Origin: Bacteroidales bacterium
GTDB taxonomy: Bacteria > Bacteroidota > Bacteroidia > Bacteroidales > UBA932
Assembly: GCA_017620335.1 (NCBI GenBank)
Contig: JAFZQO010000021.1
Span: 1-64,000, forward strand
Direction: 5' to 3'
DNA length: 64,000 bases
Positions 34,745 through 42,460 of the stretch are shown piece by piece. The notes beneath the pieces are model-generated. The model was not told the origin of the DNA. It ran no database searches and saw only the letters and a list, made by a program, of their open reading frames with translations. Each line of letters starts with the position of its first letter. Within the stretch, counting starts at the first letter, position 1. A program made the translations under genes and the position numbers.

Positions 34745-35296
34745 ATGAAATACAGAAACTACTACTGCACTCCGAAGTTCTCCGATGGGGAGAAGATGTA
34801 CTACGGCGATGTCGAAGGCGTTCCGGAGATCGCCATGATCGAGGCGGAGAACCTGGACGATTTCGAACGCCTGTTCAAGGAGGCGGTCGATGATTACCTG
34901 AGCGAGAGAAGGGGAGCGAAGCCCCGGAAGAACCTAGGCTGGATCATCGCCGCTGTTGCCGTCGTCGCCCTTCTCGGGATTGCCGTGGTGACATGCCCGG
35001 ACAAACAGGACCACAAGGACGCTATCCTGGCGGTCATCAACGAGAAGCTCAACGAGAACATCCAGAAGAACTCCAAGGATGGTGACGATGGGCTGGCGGT
35101 CTTGGGCGCTTCCCTTGGGACGTCCATCTCGGGATGGATTCTGGACAGCGGACTGACCGTGGACAACCGATTCATCTACAGCGTCGGGAGGTTCAATACC
35201 GGTAAGGACATCAAGAAGGTGTCGATGGGCGTGTTCGGTCATGTTTTCACCTTCAGCAAGGATGATTTGGACAAGATCCTAAAGGAGCTCACTTAA
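34745..35296 (+). CDS. HicB-like membrane protein with DUF4359-like domain
   Basis: A 183-residue protein. The first 45 residues (YYCTPKFSDGEKMYYGDVEGVPEIAMIEAENLDDFERLFKEAVDDYL) have the HicB antitoxin-like fold. A single transmembrane helix follows (LGWIIAAVAVVALLGIAVVTC, about 64-84). The exposed C-terminal part (KDAILAVINEKLN, then FIYSVGRFNTGKDIKKVSMGVFGHVFTF) resembles the small DUF4359 family. The ATG at 34745 is used; a TTG at 34727 directly abuts the previous stop. An antitoxin-like domain tethered to the membrane is unusual; no HicA toxin is adjacent. Confidence 0.65.
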   Translation: MKYRNYYCTPKFSDGEKMYYGDVEGVPEIAMIEAENLDDFERLFKEAVDDYLSERRGAKPRKNLGWIIAAVAVVALLGIAVVTCPDKQDHKDAILAVINEKLNENIQKNSKDGDDGLAVLGASLGTSISGWILDSGLTVDNRFIYSVGRFNTGKDIKKVSMGVFGHVFTFSKDDLDKILKELT

Positions 35297-35315
35297 TACG
35301 TCGAATTAGCAAAGT

Positions 35316-35759
35316 ATGGCAATGAGAAAGATTATCCTGTTTCTTGCGGCAGTCTTGACATTCGCGTCCTGCCAACAGGCTTCGGACATCCCTTTTGAGG
35401 AGGTCAGCAACTACTTCTTCCGGAATGATGCCGAGATTCCCGAGAATCCCGTCATTGACAGCGCCGAGCAGTTCGATGCCCTTTTCGGTGCGGCTGCCTT
35501 CATGGGTAAGGGCGGGCAAGTCACCCCTGTGGATTTCGACAAGGAGTTCGTCATCGCGGTCGTGAATCCCGTGACGGACTGCAGTACCGAACTCGCTCCG
35601 GAATCACTCCGCAAGGTGGACGGCGAGCTCGTCTTCTCGTATAACGAGACGATAGGGGAGCAACAGTCGTGGACCATGCAGCCGATCCTTCTGGTCAAGG
35701 TGGACCGGAAATACAAAATGGATAACGTCCGGCTTGAAAGACGGCTCCAGGTGCTTTGA
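35316..35759 (+). CDS. lipoprotein of unknown function
   Basis: A 147-residue protein with a lipoprotein signal: RKIILFLAAVLTFASCQQ, lipidated Cys about residue 19. The mature part is a small beta domain (FDKEFVIAVVNPVTDCSTELAP, then LVFSYNETIGEQQSWTMQPILLVKVD). A two-Cys spacing suggests no cluster. Unknown function. It lies 19 bases after the HicB-like gene and 17 bases before the FKBP gene. Confidence 0.75.
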   Translation: MAMRKIILFLAAVLTFASCQQASDIPFEEVSNYFFRNDAEIPENPVIDSAEQFDALFGAAAFMGKGGQVTPVDFDKEFVIAVVNPVTDCSTELAPESLRKVDGELVFSYNETIGEQQSWTMQPILLVKVDRKYKMDNVRLERRLQVL

Positions 35760-35776
35760 CTAGGGGTTGATTGCTC

Positions 35777-36196
35777 ATGAAGTACAGACATAACAAGAAA
35801 CCCAACGCCTACAAGGCTGCCAACGAGGCCTTCCTGCAGGTGAAGGCGCAGGAGGAGGGGATGCATGTCCTGGACAACGGCGTGATGTACCGTGTCCTGG
35901 AGGAAGGTCGGGGGACCAAATGCCCCAAACCGTCCGGCATCGTCTACGTGAACTACACCGGCCGCCTCATCGACGGTACGGTCTTCGACACGACCGAGGG
36001 CCAGCCGCTTCCGGCCCTGTTCGTCGTCCGCGACCTTATCATGGGCTGGCAGATCGTCCTCACTAGGATGCACGAAGGCGACAAGTGGGAGGTGTACATC
36101 CCTGCGAAGTGGGGCTACGGCGCCATGAATATGGACGACATTCCTGCCCACAGCACGCTCATCTTCGAGCTGGAGTTGGTCAAGATAGAGAGATAG
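35777..36196 (+). CDS. FKBP-type peptidyl-prolyl cis-trans isomerase
   Basis: A 139-residue isomerase. The FKBP domain spans about 47-139 (VYVNYTGRLIDGTVFDTT, then IMGWQIVLTRMHEGDKWEVYIPAKWGYG, then IPAHSTLIFELELVKIE). This is the full conserved order: YTG, DG..FD, G...L..M..G......IP...GYG, IP....L.F.vEL. The short N-terminus has no signal peptide, unlike many Bacteroidetes FKBPs, so it probably acts in the cytosol. It would help proteins fold by turning prolyl bonds. Confidence 0.93.
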   Translation: MKYRHNKKPNAYKAANEAFLQVKAQEEGMHVLDNGVMYRVLEEGRGTKCPKPSGIVYVNYTGRLIDGTVFDTTEGQPLPALFVVRDLIMGWQIVLTRMHEGDKWEVYIPAKWGYGAMNMDDIPAHSTLIFELELVKIER

Positions 36197-36198
36197 CC

Positions 36199-36579
36199 AT
36201 GCAGAAGAAACTCATAGAACTCTCGAACACCTATCTGGCGGCGGGCAACGCCATCCACGACGCCATCCGGGACATCATCAAGAATGCAGGGGGATTCGTC
36301 AACGCGTCGAACAACGACCAGGAGAAGCCGGACATCAAGGCCCTCGTCTACGATAGCAAGACGGGGTATTCCACCGCCTATCCCATCCGGGGCCTCCGGG
36401 TCAACGACAAGGATGAGGTGGAAGTCTTCGTCGGCAACTTCGGGACCCTCTATACTGACCGGTACCTTCGGGGAAAGGGTTCCGAGGAGCGCTGGCAGCC
36501 GCTCAAGAGCTCCAACATCCTCTTCTACCAGACGATCCTCTCCATCGCCGACACCATCGACGTATACCTGCCCCGATGA
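36199..36579 (+). CDS. hypothetical protein
   Basis: A 126-residue soluble protein starting 2 bases after the FKBP stop and overlapping the next gene by 4 bases. It contains LIELSNTYLAAGNAIHDAIRDIIKNAGGFV (helical), a short beta region (KALVYDSKTGYSTAYPIRGLRV) and ILFYQTILSIADTIDVYLPR. No catalytic motif recognised. Conserved coupling suggests it belongs to the same transcript as the FKBP and DUF3810 genes. Confidence 0.68.
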   Translation: MQKKLIELSNTYLAAGNAIHDAIRDIIKNAGGFVNASNNDQEKPDIKALVYDSKTGYSTAYPIRGLRVNDKDEVEVFVGNFGTLYTDRYLRGKGSEERWQPLKSSNILFYQTILSIADTIDVYLPR

Positions 36580-37607
36580 GAAGGAGTGACGTCATCGGTC
36601 TTCTGCTGCTGGCATTCGTCCTGGGATGCCGGTTCTCCGCGCCCGTGGCGGACTTCTATGCGGAGCGCTGCTATCCGGTCATCTCCGCCGGGCTGTCCCT
36701 GGTCCCTTCCGTCGTCCCTTTCTCCCTGGAGGAGATCGTCGTGGTCGGCTTCGCCCTGGCCTTCATCGCGGTTCTCGTACGCGCCATACGGAAGAAGGAA
36801 GGATTCCTGAAGTGGTTGGGAAAGACCGCCCGCATCGCAATGTGGCTGGTCGTGTGGTTCTATCTTGGGTGGGGGAACAACTACTTCCGGGCGCCGCTAT
36901 ATCCCCGGATGGGCATCGAGCAGGTGACCTATGATGAAGAGGCCTTCTCCCGGTTCCTGGCTGACTATACGGCTGCGCTGAACGGGACGGCGGAGAATAC
37001 CGCTTCCTGGGACAGGGAGACGCTGGAGGCCGACATCAAGGAGTTCTATTCGTCCCAGGTGACCGGTTACGGATACACGGGGTTGCGTTCCTGGCAGCAC
37101 GTGAAGAAACCTCTCGTCAACCGGCTCTATTCCGCCGTCGGCGTGCTGGGATTTATGGGACCTTTCCTGTGCGAATCCCAATTGAACCTGGATCTCCCGG
37201 ACATGGAGTATCCCTTCACGCTTGCCCACGAGCTCGCCCATTTGGCAGGTGTGACGAGCGAGGCGGAGGCCAACTACTGGGCCTACGTCTACTGCCGGCA
37301 GTCCGACAACCCCGCCGTTAGGTACAGCGGCTATCTGGCCCTGCTTCCGTATGCCGCGTCGAGCGCAGGATCCCTTCTTCCGGAGGATGCCTGTTCCGAA
37401 TGGATGGAAACCATTTCCGACAATGTGAAGGAAGATTACAAGTCCATAGGGGAGTACTGGGAAGCGAAACGGGTCGGGGTTATCAACACCGTCCAGCGGT
37501 GGATGATGGACCGCCTCCTGCGTACGAACGGGGTCAGCGAGGGCGCCCGCGACTACTACGGTGTCATCGGGATGATCATGACGATGGATGCGAACGGACA
37601 GTTGTAA
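36576..37607 (+). CDS. DUF3810 membrane metalloprotease-like protein
   Basis: A 343-residue DUF3810 protein. Two or three N-terminal transmembrane helices (about 5-18, 52-70 and 84-97) are followed by a soluble domain with an HExxH zinc motif (TLAHELAHLAGVTSEAEANYWAY, His218-Glu219 and His222, with downstream Glu as a possible third ligand). It looks like an integral membrane metallopeptidase, but activity has not been shown for the family as far as I know. Its ATG overlaps the preceding stop. A hairpin follows at 37701-37730. Confidence 0.82.
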   Translation: MRRSDVIGLLLLAFVLGCRFSAPVADFYAERCYPVISAGLSLVPSVVPFSLEEIVVVGFALAFIAVLVRAIRKKEGFLKWLGKTARIAMWLVVWFYLGWGNNYFRAPLYPRMGIEQVTYDEEAFSRFLADYTAALNGTAENTASWDRETLEADIKEFYSSQVTGYGYTGLRSWQHVKKPLVNRLYSAVGVLGFMGPFLCESQLNLDLPDMEYPFTLAHELAHLAGVTSEAEANYWAYVYCRQSDNPAVRYSGYLALLPYAASSAGSLLPEDACSEWMETISDNVKEDYKSIGEYWEAKRVGVINTVQRWMMDRLLRTNGVSEGARDYYGVIGMIMTMDANGQL

Positions 37608-37700
37608 GCTGCGGCATTCCTTTGTATTGTCAGGATGTTTCGTTATCTTTGCTTACGGACATAACCGTCTCAAGCACTAAACAAAACACTGGTTAAACGG

Positions 37701-37730
37701 CGGCCGGCTCATCTTCCGACGAGTCGGCCG
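37701..37730. terminator. hairpin between convergent genes
   Basis: CGGCCGGCTC (37701-37710) pairs with GAGTCGGCCG (37721-37730), 10 bp with one G-T pair, loop of 10. The T-tail is weak (TTCTCATT on the plus strand). It lies after DUF3810 and inside the end of the small basic gene on the other strand; it may end both transcripts. Confidence 0.4.
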
Positions 37731-37873
37731 TTCTCATTGCATTGACCGGTCATCTCGGCCTTGACGAACACCAGCCCCAGGGCGCGGATGAGGGCCTTGA
37801 CGTCCTTCCTCCGCTTGGGAGGGAAGTACGCCAGGACCCCCTTGTCCTTCTTCCTCTTCTTCCTTCTCGCCAC
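37709..37873 (-). CDS. small basic protein at the end of the transfer operon
   Basis: A 54-residue frame with a GTG start at 37873, 18 bases after the ArdC stop, matching the tight spacing of the operon. It begins MARRKKRKKDKGVLAYFPPK and ends in a helix (KDVKALIRALGLVFVKAEMTGQ). It is highly basic at the start, as for a nucleic-acid-binding or ribosome-associated peptide. It is too short for most gene finders. I chose it because the frame is protein-like while the overlapping longer frame is low-complexity. Confidence 0.55.
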   Translation of the reverse strand: MARRKKRKKDKGVLAYFPPKRRKDVKALIRALGLVFVKAEMTGQCNENGRLVGR

Positions 37874-37891
37874 GGCCGGTCCGGTTATCGG

Positions 37892-39079
37892 TCATCTGGA
37901 CAGTCCGGAATGGGGTTCCTCCCGGACGGCCTCGCGGGCCGCCTCGGCCTTCTGCTCCTGCTGGACCTCTTTGGCGCCTGCCGGACGGAACTGCCCGTAG
38001 TCGGCCTTCTCGCCCTTCTCCATCTCCGCCCGGATGGCCTCGATGCGCTGCGTGATGGCCGTCGAGCACTTCCGGACGTTGCCGAGGACGCTCTTCAGGA
38101 AGTCCGGCCCCTCCTGCAGGGAGCCGAGCCAGGACTTGAGGTACTTCGCGCTGTCATCCTTCACGTGCTTGGAGAGTCCGTACTGGCTGGCCACCACGGC
38201 GGCGGACAGCTCGGCGGTGAGCTCCTCGCGGGCGTAGGGAGGCGTTCCGAATGGATGGCCGAGCTCCGGACGGTTGAGCCGGGACTCCGCGCCGGTGGCG
38301 TGGGCGCACTCGTGGAGCGAGTTCGTCGCGAAGGCCTCGCCGTCGATGAACTGCTCCCGCTTCGGGACGACGATCTCGTCCCGGGAAGGGGAGTAGTAGG
38401 CCTTGTCGCCCGCGACCTGGTTGATCGGGCAGAGGAACAGGTTCCCGTCGATCATCATGTCGATGGCAGGATGGCTCCTCAGGTCGCCCTGGTCCCGGAC
38501 GAGGCCCGCCGCCTCGGCCTTGAGCTTCTCGTACATCTCCGGACGGGTGAACTGGAGGTTCGTCTGCGCGGCGACGTTGAAGACGTTGTAGACCTGGAGC
38601 TTCGGATAGACCTTGTACTTCGCCTGCTCCTCCCTCGACATGTTCTTGTAGTCGTCGTAGGGGATGCGCTCCTTCGTCTCGGGGTTCACGACGGTGAAGA
38701 CCGTCAGGAACACCGGGAACGACTTCTCACCCTTGTTGACGGTCACCATGGGGAGCTTGTTGTTGTGCTTGTCTCGGGCCTGGAACACGTTGCCCTTCCC
38801 GTCCCTGACGTAGTTCAGGTTGGTGATGCGGTCGAACGTCCCCCAGACGGGGACGTCGTAGCCCATCTTTTCCGCCTGGAGCATCAGCATGAGCGCGTTG
38901 CCCCCGTTGTAGGGTCGGCCCGACAGGTTCCGGGGAGGCTGGGTGACGCCGGGCGCGAACCACGGCTTCTTCCAGTCTCCCTGGAGATTCCGGATCTTGT
39001 CGATCATCAGTTCGGTGAACCGCTCCAGCGCCTTGTCGGTCGCGGAGGGTCCGTCGGCGTTGTACTTCCTGTCTGCCAT
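37892..39079 (-). CDS. ardC: ArdC-type antirestriction protein (ssDNA-binding, zincin)
   Basis: A 395-residue ArdC-family protein that protects incoming single-stranded DNA during conjugation. The N-terminal ssDNA-binding domain is marked by FTELMIDKIRNLQGDWKKPWFAPG, then PRNLSGRPYNGGNALMLMLQ. The C-terminal zincin has HECAHATGAESRLNRP (HExxH and a later Glu in REELTAELSAA). The ATG at 39079 is used; the 200 codons upstream in that frame are shadow of the next gene. It is a natural counterpart to the restriction island in this window. Six bases separate it from the OB-fold gene. Confidence 0.9.
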   Translation of the reverse strand: MADRKYNADGPSATDKALERFTELMIDKIRNLQGDWKKPWFAPGVTQPPRNLSGRPYNGGNALMLMLQAEKMGYDVPVWGTFDRITNLNYVRDGKGNVFQARDKHNNKLPMVTVNKGEKSFPVFLTVFTVVNPETKERIPYDDYKNMSREEQAKYKVYPKLQVYNVFNVAAQTNLQFTRPEMYEKLKAEAAGLVRDQGDLRSHPAIDMMIDGNLFLCPINQVAGDKAYYSPSRDEIVVPKREQFIDGEAFATNSLHECAHATGAESRLNRPELGHPFGTPPYAREELTAELSAAVVASQYGLSKHVKDDSAKYLKSWLGSLQEGPDFLKSVLGNVRKCSTAITQRIEAIRAEMEKGEKADYGQFRPAGAKEVQQEQKAEAAREAVREEPHSGLSR

Positions 39080-39084
39080 GGCGC

Positions 39085-39687
39085 CTACTTGCTGGCGGTC
39101 TGCTTGACCCACTGGGTGAGCGTCTCGACGCGGCAGCCGAGGGACACCGCTTCGTTGTAGACCTGGAGCTCCAGCTTTCCTTCCGCTTCGATTCCTGCGC
39201 GGGGACCGAGCCAGTCGGGACGCTCCTTGCCGAAGTCGATGAAATGGACCCAGACGTAGGAGTACTGGTCCTCGTCGATCTTCTCCGAGCTGTAGGCGTC
39301 GAAGGCGCGGAAGCCGCCCTTGCGGCCCGTGCGCTCGAAGACCTCCTTGCTCCCGAGCGTGCCCTTGAACCGGAGCGTCCCGGTGATGGAGTCCTCCTTC
39401 TTCGCGTTGCCGGAGACCTTCTCCGCGGAGAGGTTGTAGTACAGGGTGTCCCCGAAGCGCTTGAAGGTCATCACGCCCTTCACCTTGACGCGCTCCCCGG
39501 GGATGAGGTCCAGGACCTCGTCGTTCTCGCCGTCGCAGGCGACGCTGACGTCCAGTTTCACGGATTCGTCGCCGTCCTTCACGACGACGGCCAGGCCGAA
39601 GGTGACGAAAGCCTTGTCGCCGCGGCCGCTCCTGATCTCGACGGGACGGTTCACGGTCCCGACGACGGTTGCATTGCACTTGATCAT
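39085..39687 (-). CDS. OB-fold single-strand DNA-binding-like protein
   Basis: A 200-residue protein. The first 110 residues (IKCNATVVGTVNRPVEIRSGRGDKAFVTFGLAVVV, then KLDVSVACDG, then VKVKGVMTF) have the strand pattern of an SSB/OB-fold domain and start like SSB proteins. The rest (GTLRFKGTLGSKEVFERTGRKGGFRAFDAYSS) is a second beta domain, possibly another OB fold. Its ATG overlaps the glucosaminidase stop by four bases (ATGA). It probably coats transferred DNA together with ArdC. Confidence 0.78.
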   Translation of the reverse strand: MIKCNATVVGTVNRPVEIRSGRGDKAFVTFGLAVVVKDGDESVKLDVSVACDGENDEVLDLIPGERVKVKGVMTFKRFGDTLYYNLSAEKVSGNAKKEDSITGTLRFKGTLGSKEVFERTGRKGGFRAFDAYSSEKIDEDQYSYVWVHFIDFGKERPDWLGPRAGIEAEGKLELQVYNEAVSLGCRVETLTQWVKQTASK

Positions 39688-40607
39688 GATCTCGTTCTTT
39701 TGATTGGGTTGTTGTTCATGGAATTCATCCCGGCTTCGAAGTTCTTCGAGGCCAGCGCGTCCGCTTCCGATACGGAGGCCTGCGGGGCTTCCGCCTGCCG
39801 GATCTCCTGGGCTTCGCCCATGCCGTCGATCTGGATGGCCACCGCCATCAGGGTGGCGAACAGGGTGCTGGCCAGCTCGACGACGGGGTCGGCGGATGCG
39901 TAGCCGCCGCCGTCGCCGAGCATCCCGAAGAAGTTCCTCCACGGGTCTGCCGCCTGTCCTTCGTCCTCCGCTCTGATGGTGTTGAAGTAGTCCTTCTCCT
40001 TCGGGGTCTCCGGTTGGGCTTCCTGTTTCTCTTCCTGCGCCTGCTCCGGCCTCGCCTCGGCGGGCTGCTCTCCGAGGACGGCCTTGGAGTTGGCCGCCAG
40101 GTCCGCCGTCGTGGCGGTCCGGCCGACGGTGCTCTTCCAGCCCTTCTCCTGCATCACCTGGCGGTCGTACCGGTCCAGTCCGTTCGCCTTGATGATCGAC
40201 TGGAGGCTCGCCGCGTACTGCTGGCTGGTGGCGTAGCCGTCCGCCTGGAGCCCTCTCGTCCAGCCGACGTAGTCGTCCGGGGAGAGCTCGAAGAGGTTCG
40301 CGTACCGCCGGTTGCCGCGCAGGAAGAGCGAGTGGTGCTCGTAGCTGTCGGCCACGGAGGCGTACTGGCAGAACTTCTCGTTCGGCTTGTCGTCCGTGTA
40401 GACGAGGTACCGGCCGCCGCCGTCCAGCCACGTCTTCGTGGCCTTGATCCCGAAATGGTTGTTCCCTTTGCGGGACAGCTCGCTCTGGCCGCTGGCGCTC
40501 TCCAGGATGCCCTGGGCCAGGGTCACGGAGGCCGGGATGCCGTACTTGCGCATCTGCTCCATCGCCGCCTCGGCGTATCTGTCCGCGTAGTCGCTTGCCT
40601 TGCTCAT
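39684..40607 (-). CDS. glucosaminidase-domain protein (peptidoglycan hydrolase of the transfer system)
   Basis: A 307-residue protein. The N-terminal domain (YADRYAEAAMEQMRKYGIPASVTLAQGILESASGQSELSRKGNNHFGIK, about 7-55) is the glucosaminidase/LYZ2 motif; the catalytic Glu is in ILESASG, and GTRxxGLQADGYATSQQYAASLQSII follows. The C-terminus is charged, then a small hydrophobic segment (VELASTLFATLMAVAIQI). It would locally open peptidoglycan for the mating channel. The usual family start is MSKASDYA at 40607. An upstream in-frame ATG at 40727 would add a signal-peptide-like stretch (see findings). Confidence 0.88.
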   Translation of the reverse strand: MSKASDYADRYAEAAMEQMRKYGIPASVTLAQGILESASGQSELSRKGNNHFGIKATKTWLDGGGRYLVYTDDKPNEKFCQYASVADSYEHHSLFLRGNRRYANLFELSPDDYVGWTRGLQADGYATSQQYAASLQSIIKANGLDRYDRQVMQEKGWKSTVGRTATTADLAANSKAVLGEQPAEARPEQAQEEKQEAQPETPKEKDYFNTIRAEDEGQAADPWRNFFGMLGDGGGYASADPVVELASTLFATLMAVAIQIDGMGEAQEIRQAEAPQASVSEADALASKNFEAGMNSMNNNPIKRTRS

Positions 40608-40710
40608 CGTTCTTCGTATCGATATCGTGTTCAGTCTTGGGGCCGGGCTCCGCTCCACGGCCGGGAGGGGACCGGCGGCGAGCAGCGCCGCCAGCCCAGC
40701 GACCAGGAGC

Positions 40711-42435
40711 CTAGCGGTGCATCCCACGGCCCTGTCCCTCCTGTTCCTGCTGCCGGTCCTCGGCCACGGCTGCGGCCACGATGCCCGCGACCACGCCCGT
40801 CTCCGCCCGGGTGAGCGCTTCCTTGGCCTTCTCCTCGCGCTCCTCCTTCGCCTTCTGTTCGGGGGAGTTCCGCCGTTTCTCCTCCTCCAGCCGTTCCGCC
40901 TCGGCCTTCTGCTCCTGCCGCTCGCGCAGCACGTCGGCGAAGAGCGTCGCGGCGAGGTTGCGCTTGTACGCGTCCTTGTCCTCGGCCAGCCACATCCGCT
41001 GCCACTGGGCGGGGGAGACCTCGCGGGGCTCCGGCTGCTCCTTCAGCCCCTCGATCTCGGCCGCGCAGATGATCCGGCTGACGGACTCGCCCTTCTCGTC
41101 CTTCTCCTTCGTCCGGACGATGGTCACCCGCCGGATGTCCGACAGGTCGATTCCTTTCTCTTGGGTCGAGAAGAGATCCGCCTTCATCTCCGGATGGACC
41201 TTGACCAGGGCGATGTATTTCTGCGCCAGCTCCCTGAGGGTGCCCATCTCCTTCTCCCCGCCGTTCTTGACGGCGTTGAAGTATCGGCCGACATCGGCCT
41301 TCTGAGGATAGACGGCGAAGCCCTGTTCTCCCTCGGGCTTGATGTGCAGGGCCCACCTGCCCGCGTCGTCCTGGACCATCGAGAGCTTCGCGCTGACGGT
41401 CTCGGACTGCTGCTCCGTGCGAGTTTCGATGGGGCGCATCTCGATCTTCTGGCCCCGCTGGGCCTTGTCGATCATGCCGACGGCCTTGTTCACGTCCGCC
41501 TCGATGCCGTCGACGAACCGGGGGTTGTCCAGGGACTTCTTCCATCCCTCCACCAGCGGGAGGCTCTCCGGGGAGAGTCTGGCGGGGAGTCCGAGCTCGT
41601 TCATCTTCACGGCGGAGGCGAGCTCCACGACGAGGCGCTCGCGGACCCGGTGCGACTCGGCCGGTTCCCGCATCCCCTCGACGGCCGTGCCAGGACGGTC
41701 CGTGCGCCCCGGGTGGCCGGTGGCCGTCACGACCTGCCGGAAGGCGTCCTGCACGTAGGAGGCGTAGTCCGGGTAGTGCTTCTGCGCGGGGAGGTGGACG
41801 ACGTCCTTCGCGGAGTCCCAGTGCGCCACGCCGGTCCCGTCCTTGCGGATCGGGACGAGGTTCTCCGCGACCTTGTCCAGGAGGAGGTTCACCTCGATCC
41901 GGGTCTGCTTGTCGTCCTTGGGGACGTGCCGGTCGGCGGCGGTCCCGTGTTCCTTCACGGCCTTCCCGAACGCCTCCCTGTCGGTGAGCGGCAGGGTCGT
42001 CTGCTCGATGTTGAAGAGCGTCCGGACCTGCCGGTCGCGGACGGGCGCGTAGTCCTTCTTCCTCTCCTCGGGGAGCGCGTCGTACTCCGCCTTGGTGATG
42101 GTCCTGCCTTCGTCGGCCTTGCTCCGGTACTCGTTCCACCGGTACCAGATGAAGGGGACGCCCTTCTCTCCGCTCTGCACGGCGTCGCCCTGCCGCTTCG
42201 CCCGGGGGAAGGGCGTGTAGAGGTTCGTCCTGTAGCCGCCCCGGTCGCTGTGGAGCGCGAGGACGAGCGCGTTGAAGGCCGATACCCCCGTGTCGCGGGG
42301 ATAGAGCCTCGGGGCCGTCTTGCCGGCCTGGTTGAGCAGGGCCCCGCCTTCCGCGCGGGCCTTCTCGAGGGCTTCGGCCAGAAGCTCCTTCTGGCGCTGA
42401 GCCGCATGCTGTTCTGCCTGTTTCTTGTCTGCCAT
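40711..42435 (-). CDS. ArdC-like protein without zincin motif
   Basis: A 574-residue protein. Residues about 25-120 (LLNQAGKTAPRLYPRDTGVSAFNALVLALHSDRGGY, then FPRAKRQGDAVQSGEKGVPFIWYRWN) have the ArdC single-strand-binding fold. The region where ArdC has HExxH reads RQVVTATGHPGRTDRPG, so zinc catalysis is lost, while the later RERLVVELASAVKMNELGLPARLS helix is kept. The last 150 residues are a charged coiled coil (EEKRRNSPEQKAKEEREEKAKEAL). Large relatives of this kind are usual in Bacteroidetes conjugative elements. Likely role: handling transferred ssDNA or blocking restriction. Confidence 0.78.
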   Translation of the reverse strand: MADKKQAEQHAAQRQKELLAEALEKARAEGGALLNQAGKTAPRLYPRDTGVSAFNALVLALHSDRGGYRTNLYTPFPRAKRQGDAVQSGEKGVPFIWYRWNEYRSKADEGRTITKAEYDALPEERKKDYAPVRDRQVRTLFNIEQTTLPLTDREAFGKAVKEHGTAADRHVPKDDKQTRIEVNLLLDKVAENLVPIRKDGTGVAHWDSAKDVVHLPAQKHYPDYASYVQDAFRQVVTATGHPGRTDRPGTAVEGMREPAESHRVRERLVVELASAVKMNELGLPARLSPESLPLVEGWKKSLDNPRFVDGIEADVNKAVGMIDKAQRGQKIEMRPIETRTEQQSETVSAKLSMVQDDAGRWALHIKPEGEQGFAVYPQKADVGRYFNAVKNGGEKEMGTLRELAQKYIALVKVHPEMKADLFSTQEKGIDLSDIRRVTIVRTKEKDEKGESVSRIICAAEIEGLKEQPEPREVSPAQWQRMWLAEDKDAYKRNLAATLFADVLRERQEQKAEAERLEEEKRRNSPEQKAKEEREEKAKEALTRAETGVVAGIVAAAVAEDRQQEQEGQGRGMHR

Positions 42436-42460
42436 ATCGTGGTCATGCTGTGGTTGTCTT

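Noticed and set aside
37742..39160. 472-codon plus-strand frame
   Set aside because: Opposite strand of ardC in GC-rich DNA; Leu/Gly/Arg-rich with no domain, a shadow frame.
37892..39679. N-terminal extension of ardC to 595 codons
   Set aside because: The extra 200 codons lie in the wrong frame of the OB-fold gene and are Arg-rich noise; the ATG at 39079 opens the recognisable domain.
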